This document shows, one piece after another, positions 22,261 to 32,867 of a DNA stretch of 64,000 nt; position 1 is the stretch's first letter; each line of letters opens with the position of its first letter. The stretch is from Odobenus rosmarus divergens (Eukaryota > Chordata > Mammalia > Carnivora > Odobenidae), in NCBI RefSeq assembly GCF_000321225.1, contig NW_004451517.1:186001-250000 (forward strand), given 5' to 3'. Below the pieces are notes generated by a model. It ran no database searches, was not told the origin of the DNA, and worked only from the letters and a program-made list of their open reading frames with translations. The position numbers were made by a program, and so were the translations under genes.

Positions 22261-22814
22261 GCTACATGCACAGGCAGGAATCCCCAGCCACCGATCCTCA
22301 CCGGGATGACTTGAAGAAACCAAACCAGGGCCCCATGTTCCATAGACAACGGTGGGAAAACTAGCTCCCTTATGAAGATGGATGAAATCATGTACCTGCC
22401 TAACTGCACACAGGTGCGCTCCAGGCAAAATGAAGATCCAGATGTGGAAGGAAAGCCGGCGTTAGAGCAGGGAGCCTTGGGCTCGGGGGACGGGCATAAT
22501 TCCTGGGCAAGTGACACCCACGTGAGGGTCTGTCCAAGCTGCCTCCAGCCCTTTCTCACTGAGTAGACATCCCACCTCCCCATCTCTCTGAACACTTGGC
22601 TCTCTGGGTTTTTGCACTGACCCCTCCAGCTTCAGTGCTCTCAATAACATGAATTCCCTTCTTTATCTGGAGGTGTTCTTGCGGGTGTAGACAGCTCCCT
22701 CAAGGATGTTCCCATGCCCTACACTTTGGCTCAGGGTGGGAACACAGTACATAAGGGGCTCCTCACAGCACCTGGCACAGGGCAGCCCCCCAAACCTCCA
22801 GAGCGAATAACAGA

Positions 22815-23240
22815 AATCAGAAAAGCCAGCAAAACTCAAAAGGGCGCCTCTACACCATCAGTCAGTACCTGAAAACCAGAAAGATATCTTTCACAGGAGC
22901 AATTGGGGTGCCTGGGTGGCTTGGTTGATTAAGCATCTGCCCTGGGCTCAGGTCATGGATCTCCAGGTCCTGGGATCGAGCCCCGTGTCTGGGTCTGGGT
23001 CCCTGCTCAGCAGGGAGTCTGCTTCTCCCTCTCCCGCTGCCCCTCCCCCCTGCTCATACGCTCTCTCTCGCACGCTCTCAAATAAATAAATAAAATCTAA
23101 ACAAACAAACAAACAAAAACCCCAGAAAAATATCTAGGAATTAATTCCACCAGGAACATGCAGGAGCTGTATGCAGAAAACTTTTGAGTTTGAACAAAGA
23201 ATGCTCTGAACAAACAGAGACACGTCATGCTCCAAGAGAG
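22815..23240 (+). mobile_element. L1 ORF2 fragment, plus, split by a SINE
   Basis: Left of the SINE: AAAGATATCTTTCACAGGAG (frame for a Thr-Ile-Ala-like segment). Right of it: AAAATATCTAGGAATTAATT and TGCAGGAGCTGTATGCAGAA, which together continue the conserved L1 ORF2 'Lys-Tyr-Leu-Gly-Ile' segment. The two halves join in order once 22905-23120 is removed. Heavily mutated and non-functional. Confidence 0.7.
22905..23120 (+). mobile_element. Can-SINE, plus, inside L1
   Basis: Head GGGGTGCCTGGGTGGCTTGG, body CTGGGCTCAGGTCATGGATC, CT-rich zone and AAATAAATAAATAAAATC followed by an (AAAC)n tail. No clear target duplication was found next to the head. Confidence 0.93.
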
Positions 23241-23364
23241 GACATGGTCGTATTGTAGAGATTCCTTGACTCACCAGTCCCAGTGGTCAGGAGAACTGGG
23301 GTCCCTGCCAACACAGGCCCAGAGGGTTGCGTGCAGGCTGGCCAGCATCACCTGGTACGAGCGG

Positions 23365-23530
23365 AGCTACGGTCAAGTGACATTAGTGAGCACCTACTGT
23401 ATCCCAAGCCTCTCTCAGTTCATCCTCCAACAGCCTCCTGAAGGAGACACTATTATCATCCCTGTTTTATAAACAAGGAAACTGAGTCTCAAAAAGATGA
23501 GACAATTAGATGCCAAGAGGCAGGATTCAC
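23365..23530 (-). mobile_element. MIR SINE fragment, minus
   Basis: GTGAGCACCTACTGTATCCC, CATCCCTGTTTTATAAACAA and GGAAACTGAGTCTCAAAAAG are the reversed MIR 3' part and core. Confidence 0.75.
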
Positions 23531-23635
23531 GCACAGGACTGTCTGGCTCAAAGGCCTTTAGGTCTCTTGCACTTGAATGAACTGACATACAGACAGAAGG
23601 CTGACCCTGAACAGCCTCAGGGAGAGCCCCCACCG

Positions 23636-23724
23636 CCTCCCCCCTCCCAGCCCCTACAGCCTCCTCCCCCAGCCCCTATTGCCTCCTTCCCTAGCCACAC
23701 CACCTCCCCCCCTCCCAGCCTGGG
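23636..23724 (+). repeat. C-rich minisatellite, four units of 21-24 bp
   Basis: Units start CCTCCCCCCTCCCAGCCCC (23636), CCTCCTCCCCCAGCCCC (23660), CCTCCTTCCCTAGCC (23682) and CCTCCCCCCCTCCCAGCC (23703). The plus strand is almost pure pyrimidine with repeated C runs, so the minus strand carries G runs compatible with G-quadruplex folding. Confidence 0.75.
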
Positions 23725-23729
23725 TAAAA

Positions 23730-24250
23730 GCCCTGGGCACACTCTTGCTTGGGGTGGGTGACTCACAAAAACAAACAGAGCGTACGATGTTTGTCTGGGC
23801 CGAGCAGAGCCCTTTTGGGGGCGGGGAGGGGCGCTGGGCAGGGTGCTGGCTCTTGGGGACAAGAAGCAAGGGTCCTGGCCCAGCTGCTCTGCCATCACCT
23901 CATCCCAACCCGACTCCCAGTGAGTGATGGCCTCCTCACACTGCGCAGCTTCCCTTCCAAACAGCTGGTGCGGAAAGGCAGACGCCGGCAATGTTTTCTG
24001 GTCCCCGGAGCAGAGCTGGCTGGGAGACGCTCCAGAACACAGCAGTGCCTGGTTGTTGCTCCGAGACCCAGGCGCCAGGGAGGGTCTCACCTGGGCACTG
24101 CAGCAGCCCCCATCCTGGCCCCCCGCTGCCCCCCACCCACTCCCGTCCCTTCTCCCTCAGCTGCCAGCTCACCGGCTCAAAATGTCTGACACCCTCCCTT
24201 TGCTCATGGTTTGAGAACACGTTCTTCGCCTCATCTGCAAGGCCTTGCAC
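23730..24250. other. Unclassified GC-rich DNA, no gene seen
   Basis: Frames up to about 157 codons overlap on both strands with no recognisable domain. No repeat recognised. Confidence 0.4.
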
Positions 24251-24451
24251 ATGAGTTTGCCAGATAAAATTCAGGACGTCCATTTCAGTTTGAATTCCAA
24301 ACAACAAGTTGTTATTTTTAGTATAAGTATGTCCTCTACAATACTTGGGATATACTTGTACCAAGAACATTTATTTGGTGCTTACCTAAAATTCAAATCG
24401 AACTGCGCATCCCGTATTTTCACTTGCTAAATCTGGCAAGTCACCTGCACA
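24244..24451. mobile_element. Palindromic hAT-type MITE, copy 1, with 8-bp duplication
   Basis: Element about 24252-24443. Terminal parts TGAGTTTGCCAGATAAAA and GCTAAATCTGGCAAGTCA are inverted; the middle has TAAGTATGTCC opposed to GGATATACTTGTACC. Flanks CTTGCACA (24244-24251) and CCTGCACA (24444-24451) agree at 7 of 8 bases, which is the hAT target length. It may be MER53, but I do not trust the name. Confidence 0.8.
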
Positions 24452-24499
24452 CCTCTGTAACTTCACCTCCCCTGCCCATCGCCCCACAGCATTCTCCCA

Positions 24500-24865
24500 C
24501 CCCACCTCACATCTGTTCTGGAACTTACCATGCCCCACCCACCGCAGGGCCTATGCCTCATCCTTGTTAAATTCCACTCATCCTCCAGACCTCAGCTCAA
24601 ATATCACTTCCCCAGGGCAGCCCACCAGCCTCCCTGAGCACATCAAGTCCCTGCCTTAGGCACTCACACCGCCATGCCCCCCCGCACCCCCTTAGTACAT
24701 CTGTGGCTTTACACTGGGAGATGCTGCGGCGGGGCTCACATCCAGACCTCTGACCAGATGCCCACTCTGTAAAGGCAGGACCTGTCTGTCTTGTTTGCTG
24801 CTGCACCCCAGCCCCCAGCGCAGCGACTGGCATGCTGGCTGCTTAGTAAACAAGTGTCCAATAGA
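24500..24865 (+). mobile_element. L2 LINE 3' part, plus
   Basis: CAGACCTCAGCTCAAATATC, ACTTCCCCAGGGCAGCCC, AGGCAGGACCTGTCTGTCTT and AGCGCAGCGACTGGCATGCT give the L2 order. Confidence 0.8.
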
Positions 24866-25234
24866 CAAACGAGCCAGTCTCAGGAGCAAGAGAGCGGAGC
24901 TGCTGTGGAAGCCTGCCTGGGTCCCGGGCCCGATTCTGTTGCATCTTGCATGGGCTCCGCAGCTTTGCCCACGCCCCAGCGGGCGCTCCAGGTCCCTCCT
25001 TGTTTGCTGTGGCAGTGGCTTAGGGGCAGAGCCTACTTAGCAGAGCTGGTTTGGGGAAATCGAATGTGAAGATTCTCCATAACAACTTGTGACCCGCAGG
25101 TGTATCCGGTTTTAAAGTTTCCTTTTCCGGGCAGGAAATGAGAAGATGCCTTTCCCAGAGCTAACGACTTGGAGGAACTGATGGGGCTGACAACCGGGCC
25201 AGCATCAGCACCAGAGAGATGCTTGTGAAAACAG

Positions 25235-25395
25235 TGATGAGACCAAGCTTGGACCCGGCACTGTACAAAATGCATGCCTTGTCTCCTTTATCCGGTGGTC
25301 CTATGGTGCCGGGCTCCAAAGACGGGAAAACTGAGCTGACAGGGGTCACTGGCCCAAGGACATGCAGCTGGTAAGGAAGAGAACCTGCTGGAACC
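25235..25395 (-). mobile_element. MIR SINE fragment, minus
   Basis: GACGGGAAAACTGAGCTGAC, GGTCACTGGCCCAAGGACAT and GCAGCTGGTAAGGAAGAGAA are the reversed MIR core. Confidence 0.6.
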
Positions 25396-25930
25396 AAGTG
25401 CTGAAAAAATTCTCCTCTCTTCCCCTTCTCCCTCCAAGAACCAGTTAGGAGTTAAAAGGACACTCAAAGGACCCTGGGATTCAACCAGAGGACTTCCACA
25501 TCTAGTAGTGACTGATTCCCTTGCAGAACACGATGACAAAACCTGACCATAATGTAAAAAGGAAGCCCCCTGAAGGTTCTGGACAGTGAGCAGAAGTGGA
25601 TCTGCAGGGGAGGGGGGCACTGAACAAAGCAGCCTCTGCCCTGAGGCTAGGTGCAGGTGGAACAGTGCAGGACACAAGACAACAGAGACCCCCAGGGGAA
25701 CTCAGTCTTTCTGGCCTAGAGACGGGGAATACAGAAGCTGATGAACCAGAGCTGTTGAAGACAGCAGGACGTCCTGGATGGGAAAGATTCAGAAAGGATA
25801 TCCCTAAATTCTGTTCACCCACGTCTCTGATGGAGCCCTGAGCACACCTGGAACAGACCCAAGGCAGCCCCGGTAAGATAAAGAGGTGGACTGACACTGC
25901 AGCTGCCACCCGAGAAACAGTTTGAAGTAC
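25395..25930. other. Unclassified DNA, no gene seen
   Basis: No repeat assigned except a possible start of the L1 near the right end. No exon. Confidence 0.35.
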
Positions 25931-26026
25931 AAATCCACATCACTGTCTGCTAACACACAAGAAACAGCACTCATCAGAGAAAAATAACAAAATCCCAGAA
26001 TCTTCACAATTCAACGTTCATTACAT

Positions 26027-26411
26027 CCAGGTGTATTCATGTGCTATTGCCGATATAACTTTCCACAAACTTAGTAAAAAACACTGTTACCATCCCACGG
26101 TTCCACAAGTCAGATGTCAAAAGTGGGTCAGCAGAGCTGGTTCCTTCTGAAGGCCCCTTTATCAGCTTCTAGAGGCCCCTTCCTGCCATCACTCAGACTT
26201 TTGCTTCCAATGCTACATCTCCCTGTTATAAAGACCCTTGTCATTACATGGGGGGCACTAGGAGAATCCAGGATAATCTCCCCATCTCAAAACCCTCAGT
26301 CACATTTGCAAAGTCCATTTGCTATGCAAGGTAACATACACACAGGTTCCCAGGAGGAGGATGTGGACACCTTTGGGGCTGGAAGGGGCATTATTCTATT
26401 TTCACACCAGA
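26027..26411 (-). mobile_element. MLT1 solo LTR (ERVL-MaLR), minus, with 5-bp duplication
   Basis: LTR 26032-26406, begins TGTATTCATGTGCTATTG and ends TTTTCACA on the plus strand. Inside are TCCAGGATAATCTCCCCATC, TTTGCAAAGTCCATTTGC and GGATGTGGACACCTTTGG, the reverse complement of the usual MLT1 order. Flanks CCAGG (26027-26031) and CCAGA (26407-26411) match 4 of 5, the usual MaLR duplication length. It sits in the old L1. Confidence 0.85.
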
Positions 26412-26464
26412 ATGCAATAAAAAATCACACAATTTATAAAAAAAAAAAAAAAAGAAAGAAATGG

Positions 26465-26680
26465 GGGGGCGCCTGGGTGGCTCAGTCAGTTAAGCATCTG
26501 CCTTTGGCTTGGGGTCATGATCCCGGGGTCCTGGGATCAAGCCACGCATCAGGCTCCCTACTCAGCAGGGAGTCTGCTTCTTCCCCTCCCTCTGCCCCTT
26601 CCCTGCTCATGCTCACTTTCTCTCACTCTCTCTCTCTCAAATAAATAAATAAAACCTTCAAAAAAATAAAAATTAAAAAA
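26465..26680 (+). mobile_element. Can-SINE, plus, inside old L1
   Basis: Head GGGCGCCTGGGTGGCTCAGT, body TTGGCTTGGGGTCATGATCC, AAATAAATAAATAAAACC tail plus A-rich extension. AAGAAATGG lies on both sides (about 26456-26464 and 26681-26689). Confidence 0.94.
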
Positions 26681-27921
26681 AAGAAATGGAAGAAACTCTT
26701 AAGAGAAAATGAAGTCATCCAAGATAAATCCCAAGATGAACCAGATATTGGAACTAGAATACAAGGCTTTTACAGCAGCTATTAAAATGGCTTTCATAAA
26801 GTTGTATATACTCACAAGTAATGAAAAGATAGAAAATCTCTGCAGAGAATCAGAAGCAATAGAAAAAGGGCTGAATGGGAATTCCAAAACTGAAAAGTAT
26901 AATAACTGAAATGAAAAATGCAAGGGCTGGACTTTTAACAGCCAAATGGAGAAGTCTGAGCAAAGAGTCAGTGAACCTGAAGATAGGTTAATAGAAATTA
27001 TTTAATTATTTAATGTGGAGACAACAGTGATTTAAAGAAAAATGAACAGAGCCTCAGGAAGCCATTTAAATGATGTGAAAGAGTCCCACATACATGCAAA
27101 CGGAATCCTAGAAGGAGAAGAAAAAGAGAATGGGACATAAATGATATTGGGGCAACAACGGTCAAAATTTTTCCAAATTTGGTGAAAAACAGAAATGTAC
27201 TGAATCAAGATGCTCAATGAACACCAAGCAAAAGCAAAATCCCAGAGCAAAGCACATCGTCGTGGAGCTGTTGAAAGCCAGAGGAAACACTGCAACTTGA
27301 AAGCCATGAGAGACAGTGGCACAATGCACACAGGGAAACAATGACCCAATTAAGGGCTGACTTCATATCAGAAATCATGGAGGCCAGAAGGTATGGAACA
27401 GCATCTTCCAAGTGAGGGAAGTTTAGAAGAAAAACCTGTCAACCAAGAATTATACATCCAGTGAAAATGTCCTTCGAGAATGAAGGCAAAATAAAGGCAT
27501 TTTCAGATAAAAAGGAAACGAAGGACACTTGCTGCCAGCAGGTCTTCACTACATGAAATACTGAAGGGAGTCCTTCATCTTGAAGGGAAATGATACCTGG
27601 TTGGGAACTCAGATCCTCAGAAATTAGCAATGATAAATACATGGGTATTTGCAAAGGATTATCTTTTTTTTTTCCTCTTAAAAATCATAGAACCATTTAA
27701 AGGAAGAATTATAACATTGTGTTGTGGGGTTTAAGATGTGTATATATGAAAAATAAAATAAAACGTATATATATGGAATACATAAACTATAACAGAAAGG
27801 ATGTACAAATATGAACTTACACAGTTGCAAGATTTCTATATTTTACATGAAGTTGTACAATATTAACTGTGAGTAGAGTATGAAAAGTCAAGGATGTATA
27901 TTTTAGTATCTACAACAACCA

Positions 27922-28277
27922 TTAAAAAATAATGCAAAGAGAGGCACCCAGGTGGCTCAGTTGGTTAAGCATCCGACTCTTAATTTCGGCTCAGGTCTTG
28001 ATCTCAGGGTCATGAGATCGAGCCCCACATCCACATGCTGTGTTGAGCATGGAGTCTGCTTAAGATTCTCCCTCTCCCTCTCGCTCTGCCCCTCCTCCTC
28101 CCACTTGTGCACTCTCTATCTCTAAAAATAGCTAACTAAAGAAAGAGAGAAAGAAAAAAGGAAGGAAGAGAGGGAAGGAGGAAGGAAGGAAGGCAGGCAG
28201 GAAGGCAGGAAGAAAGAGAAAGAACGAACGAACGAACGAAAGAAAGAAAGAAAAGAAAGAAAGGAAGAAAGAAAGAA

Positions 28278-28333
<56 letters not shown>

Positions 28334-28362
28334 AAAGAAAGTTTTAAAAAATAATGCAAAGA
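27922..28362 (+). mobile_element. Can-SINE, plus, with microsatellite-expanded tail
   Basis: Body 27941 to about 28140: GAGGCACCCAGGTGGCTCAG, TTAATTTCGGCTCAGGTCTT, CT-rich zone, then CTAAAAATAGCTAACTAAAG. The tail has become a 200-bp purine tract (28141-28341). A perfect 19-bp duplication TTAAAAAATAATGCAAAGA brackets both body and tract at 27922-27940 and 28344-28362, proving that the tract belongs to the SINE. Confidence 0.97.
28141..28341 (+). repeat. (GAAA)n/(GGAA)n purine tract grown from a SINE tail
   Basis: Patchwork of GGAA, GGCA, GAAC and GAAA blocks. The GAAC block (four units) sits at about 28225-28240 and pure GAAA follows. The minus-strand Phe/Leu/Ser frame at 28132-28359 is a by-product. 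Confidence 0.96.
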
Positions 28363-28411
28363 AATATAGCTTTAAAAATCAACAGGAAAATTAAAACGGA
28401 ATTCTAAACAA

Positions 28412-28552
28412 AACTTCAGATAATCCAGGAGCACCTGGCTGGCTGTCAGGGGGGCGTGTGACTCTTGATCTTGGGATCATGAGTTTGAGCCCTGTATAGG
28501 GTGTAGAGATTACTTAAATAAATAAAACTTAAAAAAAAAAAACTTCAGATAA
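28412..28552 (+). mobile_element. Short Can-SINE, plus, with 12-bp duplication
   Basis: Body 28427-28540: GGAGCACCTGGCTGGCTGTC, ACTCTTGATCTTGGGATCAT, AGGGTGTAGAGATTACTTAA and a 12-A tail. AACTTCAGATAA at 28412-28423 and 28541-28552. It lacks the long CT-rich zone of the others, which marks an older, shorter subfamily. Confidence 0.92.
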
Positions 28553-28717
28553 CCAAACACCAAAAAGTAAGAAGGGAGAAGCAAAGAAACAACAACAAAA
28601 ATAAATAAAAATCTAGAGGAAGCAAATAGAACAGAAAATGATAAAATGTGTGAGCCAAATCTAACTCTATCAGTACTTACATTAAATATGAATGTAATAA
28701 ACACTTGAATTAAAAGA

Positions 28718-28849
28718 CAGAGACCATCAGAGGCACCTGGGTGGCTCAGTCAGTTGAGTGTCAGACTCTTGATCTCGGCTCAGATCTTGATCTCAGGGTC
28801 CTGAGTGCAAGCCCCAGGTTGGGCTCCATGCTGGGTGTGGAACCTACTT

Positions 28850-28883
<34 letters not shown>

Positions 28884-28893
28884 CCATCAGAAT
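28718..28893 (+). mobile_element. Short Can-SINE, plus, with (GA)n tail
   Basis: Body about 28731-28880: AGGCACCTGGGTGGCTCAGT, ACTCTTGATCTCGGCTCAGA, TGTGGAACCTACTTAAAAAA then (GA)n. AGAGACCATCAGA lies at about 28719-28731 and again ending at 28891. Confidence 0.92.
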
Positions 28894-29094
28894 GGATTGG
28901 GAAAGAAAAAAAGTTGAAACTGTATACTGTCTTCAAGAGACCCAATATGCCACAGGTGACTGATAGTAAATGGACACCAAATATATGTAGCACACAAATA
29001 GCAAGCATAAGAGCGTGACTATATTAATATCAGATAAAATAGGCTCTGAGACAAAAAGTGTTATCAGAGATAAACATTTCACAAGAATTTTTCT

Positions 29095-29290
29095 CATTTC
29101 TGGTTCTCCTACTCTGTGCCAGGCCCACTACCCGGAGCTACCCCTTACCATAACAAGCCTATGAGACAGATACTGTTATTTTTATCCCCATTTTGTAGTT
29201 GAGAAAACTTTTTCTCAAAAAGATTAAGTGACTTGCTGGAGGTGACACAATGAAGCCCAGACTGCTGGACACCAGAACCTGAATTCTCGG
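29095..29290 (-). mobile_element. MIR SINE fragment, minus
   Basis: CTACTCTGTGCCAGGCCCAC, ATGAGACAGATACTGTTATT, TATCCCCATTTTGTAGTTGA and AGATTAAGTGACTTGCTGGA. Confidence 0.75.
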
Positions 29291-29379
29291 CCGCCTTGCT
29301 GTCTGCCCTGTTGAGCTAGTGGGGGGCTGCCCAGGCACAACACTCAGCCAGAAGAGAATTGTTGGCTCCCCTCCTCAGA

Positions 29380-30145
29380 ATAACCTGCTTCCTCCCAATC
29401 TCGCCCATCTCTGAAATGGCACCAGCATCCACCTACCTGCATGGCTCAGACCTTGCAGCCATCCCTAACCCTCTCATGTTGTGCCTGTGAGCCATAGGCC
29501 AGTCCTACTGGCTGCACCCCCAAATTACGGTCAAAACCTGACCACGTCTCACCACCTCCATTTCAACCACCACAGTCCAGGCCACCCAGCTCCATCCAGC
29601 CTCAGACAAACCAGACTCCCTGCAGCCACTCTTGCCTGCCTCCCAGTCATCTTCCACACAGCAGCCCCCCACCTTTAAAAGGCATGAATCAACACCCCCT
29701 CCCCAATCCCTGCTAAAAACCCTTTAATGGCTTCTCATCATACTGAACAAAATCCTCTCCTCCGACCCCATCTGACAAGCTCCTCTGATGCTTCTCTGTA
29801 CCTCCACTTCCCCTTCTCCTTTGATTTACTCTCTCCTACCACAAGCTTGCTCCTGTCTCCGGACCTTTGCACAGACTGTTTCCTCTGCTTAGATTGCTTT
29901 CCCCCGGGATCTTCCCACAAACATTGAGGCCTCAACTCCAATGTCACCTCCTCAGAGGCGCTCTCCCTGGCCACCCTGGCCAAGGCATACTCTCCATCCC
30001 AGGATCACACAAACCCTTTTAAAATTTTTTTCATAGTCCCTCAGTACCTATATGGTTTATTTCTTCGGGCAACTTTCACAGTGAACAAGCGCAACTCGAG
30101 ATGTACTCATGAATTGTATTATTTTTGTCACCCATTGTCTGTGAA
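29380..30145 (+). mobile_element. L2 LINE 3' region, plus, long
   Basis: About 760 bp in L2 order: AACCCTTTAATGGCTTCTCA (29729), GACCTTTGCACAGACTGTTT (29863), AGATTGCTTTCCCCCGGGAT (29892), GGCCTCAACTCCAATGTCAC (29927), CATAGTCCCTCAGTACCTAT (30031). One of the better preserved L2s in the window. Confidence 0.85.
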
Positions 30146-30539
30146 AATTGATTCAATGGCATCATTTTTCACCCTGGATGAAAAGTTGGACAGACCCCGT
30201 GACTTTCTGGTCATCTTATGTGACCAGATATAAGATCCTCCCGCCTATAATTCAAGCGCCAGGACCCATGTAATATTCAAAACTCTGGCCTTGCTTGCAC
30301 GCGAAGCTTCGCCCCCTCCCTCGCCCCGGGTTAGCTGCAGATGGGGGTTCTGCACACTTGAAGCGGAAGCGGGTCTTCGCCTCATGGCTCTTTCCTACCT
30401 GTGGCCTTATCTCCTCCTGCACCTTGCCCACTTGGCTCTGCTCCCCAGAGGAGGGATGCAGGGAGGAGAGAGAAGAGCAAACAGTCTTCACTCGCCTGGT
30501 AGCCCAGCCCCACTGCCCTCTAGGACAGACAGAGGTTTA

Positions 30540-30960
30540 AGCTGATTCTGCCTGGTGGCACTTTGGCTTCACCCTGCCCCCAATGGCTGGTGGGTCTAAC
30601 CCGCGGTTCTTCTGCAGAGGGTCCATTTATCTTCATTCTAACCAGGGGCTTCTTCTTCAGGAAAGTCCGGCACACCCCTAGCTTCTTTCTTGGGAAGCCT
30701 GTGCACTGACCTCCACCCCAGGTGGTCTTTTGTTCTGGACATAAAATGGCCCACTCCAGCTCTCGGGTGTGGGGGTCACTGTCTATCTAGGCCCTGGGAC
30801 ACACTCCGACAGGACAAGTTCAGAAGCACGGTTTATACTTGAATCAGGCGGGGCTGGACCTCCCCTGTGAGCACACCTTCACTCCCCGCCTTCTCCCTCC
30901 CAGGAGTGCTTTCTTAATAAATCCCATCATGTGTATCCTTTTCTTTGGGCCAAAGGCAAG
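30540..30960 (+). mobile_element. Possible LTR-like sequence, uncertain
   Basis: A 400-bp unit with a late AATAAA (about 30916) followed by a T/G-rich stretch (CATGTGTATCCTTTTCTTTG), as in retroviral LTRs. No flanking duplication or internal region recognised. It could be unrelated unique DNA. Confidence 0.25.
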
Positions 30961-30984
30961 AAAGTCGAAAATAAAGGTCTAGAA

Positions 30985-31180
30985 CATGGCTCTCCAACAC
31001 AGTAGCCACTTACCACATGCAGCTGTGTACGGTTACACGTAGATTACGTAACAGTATATATAAAACTGAACATTCAGTTCTCGGCTGCACTGTTGTAAGC
31101 ACTCAGTAGCGTCGCCTGGCTGGTAGCTACACCATTAGAGGGGAAAGAGCATTTTCATTAACAGAAGGTTCCAGGGGACA
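30985..31180. mobile_element. hAT-Charlie-type non-autonomous element (MER1 group), diverged
   Basis: CAGTAGCCACTTACCACATG, AAACTGAACATTCAGTTCTC and GGCTGGTAGCTACACCATTA form the inverted arms of the common 'gtagccactagccacatg' element, followed by AGAGCATTTTCATTAACAGA. Confidence 0.7.
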
Positions 31181-31429
31181 GGGTTTGTCCAGCACTCATG
31201 AAAGAGGGCAGGGCTGGGGGCGGGAGGGGGTGGTCATCGGAGTCTACGGAAGGAGGATGAAGGCATAAGGGCAGCCTGGCCTCCCCATGCACGCGTCATG
31301 GCCCCTTTGTGTCTGGCCATGCTCCCTCTGGCCCCATTCAGAGAGCACGAGAGTTCCAGAAGTCCGGTCCAGCCCGCCTGTCTCTCCGCATGAGCTTGGA
31401 ACCCCTGCCTTCTGCCAAGACGAAATAGA

Positions 31430-31800
31430 TCACAGGCGATGAATGAAACCCCAGAAGGAAAGATGTATAATTTCCCCCTCTGGCCTGTCAGTCACATTAT
31501 TAATACAGATGCGGTTTAGGACGGCAACCTTTTTCTCATTCCTGAGAGCTGATGGAGCGCGCGTCTGCAAGCTCAGAACAGCGGCTCTCCCCGCCGGCCC
31601 ACATCTGCATCTGGCTGACGGGCGACACACGCGGCCTCAGGGTGAGGGACTGCGTGCTCGGGTCTCCGTGGCCGCTAACCTGCTTATGGGGCAGCCGTTG
31701 GGAGCTAGCCTGGGGCCCGGATCTGAGGCGACCTGGGCAGACGCCCTGGCTGGGCCACTCGGCAGCGGCGGTGCTGTGCGCAACCTGCCGGACATCTCTG
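31430..31800. promoter_or_regulatory. Candidate conserved element plus CpG-rich patch
   Basis: 31430-31550 is AT-leaning non-repeat DNA (AGTCACATTATTAATACAG). 31545-31800 is CpG-dense (GGAGCGCGCGTCTGC, CACACGCGGCCTC, GGCAGCGGCGGTGC). The plus frame 31443-31877 (144 codons) spans it without any motif. It may be a weak CpG island or simply a GC-rich patch; much weaker than 59.5-59.9 kb. Confidence 0.3.
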
Positions 31801-32329
31801 AGACTCAGATACTTCCTCTCTGGTGCAGGGGTCTCAAAAGCCCTTCCTCAGAAAACCCTGGTGTGGGGACTAGATGAGATGACACAGGACAGACAAGCTG
31901 CCCCACCGAGCAGTGTTAGTCCCGCAGAGAGAGGGGTTGTCACCCACACTGTTTCAGCAAAAGGGGGGTTCGTGTGTTACCTGTCCCCCCACCCCCAGGG
32001 GCCCCCAGGAGTCCAGATACAACAAGGTTACTTTGAATGAACAAAATCCTAATCTTCTAGGGCATTTCCCCCTATACAGAAGCCTTCCCCGTGGAGGAAG
32101 CGATGTTGGGGAGAGGACGTGGGTTTGGCCTCCCACAGCCCAGTGACGCTGGGTGGGCCATCTGGCCTGTGTCCCAGTCCCTTCAGGGACGATACCGATG
32201 CCCCCTCAGAGCAAGATGGGGGGGTCAGCGTGCAAACCACCAGGCACAGGATGGCGCTTCCTTATAGAATGTCTTCAGAGCTTTCCTGCGAGAGGTACCT
32301 AGCACAAGGCTGGTCTTTCGGCAAACTCT

Positions 32330-32417
32330 CCAGGAAGAGCCCCATGGAAATGTCTGTGGTTTCGAGCCACGAAGCTTGAGGGCAATTTGCTATATGGCGC
32401 TAGATAACTAATACAGG
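32330..32417 (+). mobile_element. MLT1-like LTR 3' end, plus
   Basis: GCTTGAGGGCAATTTGCTAT and GGCGCTAGATAACTAATACA resemble the terminal part of an MLT1 LTR ('ggtaatttgttatagcagcaatagataactaatac'). Confidence 0.55.
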
Positions 32418-32867
32418 CCCTCGGTTGAATGCACGAATGTTGGTTTTATTCTTACATGTTAACAAGAGACGTAATGTAAAGAGTAATACAGCAGTGCTAT
32501 CGGCTACATACAAGTTACCACTGCCCCTCTCCTCCTTCCCAACAACATCTGAATTTTGTTCAGGTATCTACCGTTCCCAGGCACCTCTGTTTTTAGGGAA
32601 GGCTGACTCCCTCCTCCATATAGTACTTGGTTTAGCTAAGCCAGTCAAGGTCACTCCATCTCCCTTGCCAGGAGTTGGTTCACCAACAGCATCCTGTGTA
32701 TGGGAGCCTATGAACAAAACCAACACTTAGAGGAGGGCAAAGCCAAGAGCCTTGCAGCTTAATGGGAGCAGAGCCTTGATCACAACATGCCTGAAGCCCT
32801 CCTTCTGGGCTTCCCATTATGTCAAATACCAAGTCTCTATTTTCACTTAAGTCTTGTTCAGGGTTTG

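Larger units (their letters stand above)
25930..29085 (+). mobile_element. Old L1 (ORF1 and start of ORF2), broken by five younger insertions
   Basis: About 3.1 kb on the plus strand. Left of the LTR, TCTTCACAATTCAACGTTCA continues after it as AATGCAATAAAAAATCAC. ORF1-type blocks follow: GCTTTTACAGCAGCTATTAA (26766), GAACAGAGCCTCAGGAAGCC (27044), GTCAAAATTTTTCCAAATTT (27163), CAGAAATCATGGAGGCCAGA (27368), GTCAACCAAGAATTATACAT (27438), AAATGAAGGCAAAATAAAGG-like (27478). ORF2-type blocks resume at 28674 (TACTTACATTAAATATGAAT) and 29014 (GCGTGACTATATTAATATCA). Frames are destroyed. Inserted into it are 26032-26406, 26465-26680, 27941-28342, 28427-28540 and 28731-28880. It could be called HAL1 or L1ME; the subfamily is uncertain. 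Confidence 0.85.

Noticed and set aside
22874..23135. CCAGAAAGATATCT and CCAGAAAAATATCT as a target duplication of the 22905 SINE
   Set aside because: The left word is 15 bp away from the SINE head, and both words fit separate parts of the L1 host. The similarity is probably coincidence.
30540..30960. Complete endogenous retrovirus
   Set aside because: Only an AATAAA and a vague LTR-like end are seen; there is no internal coding region, primer site or second LTR.
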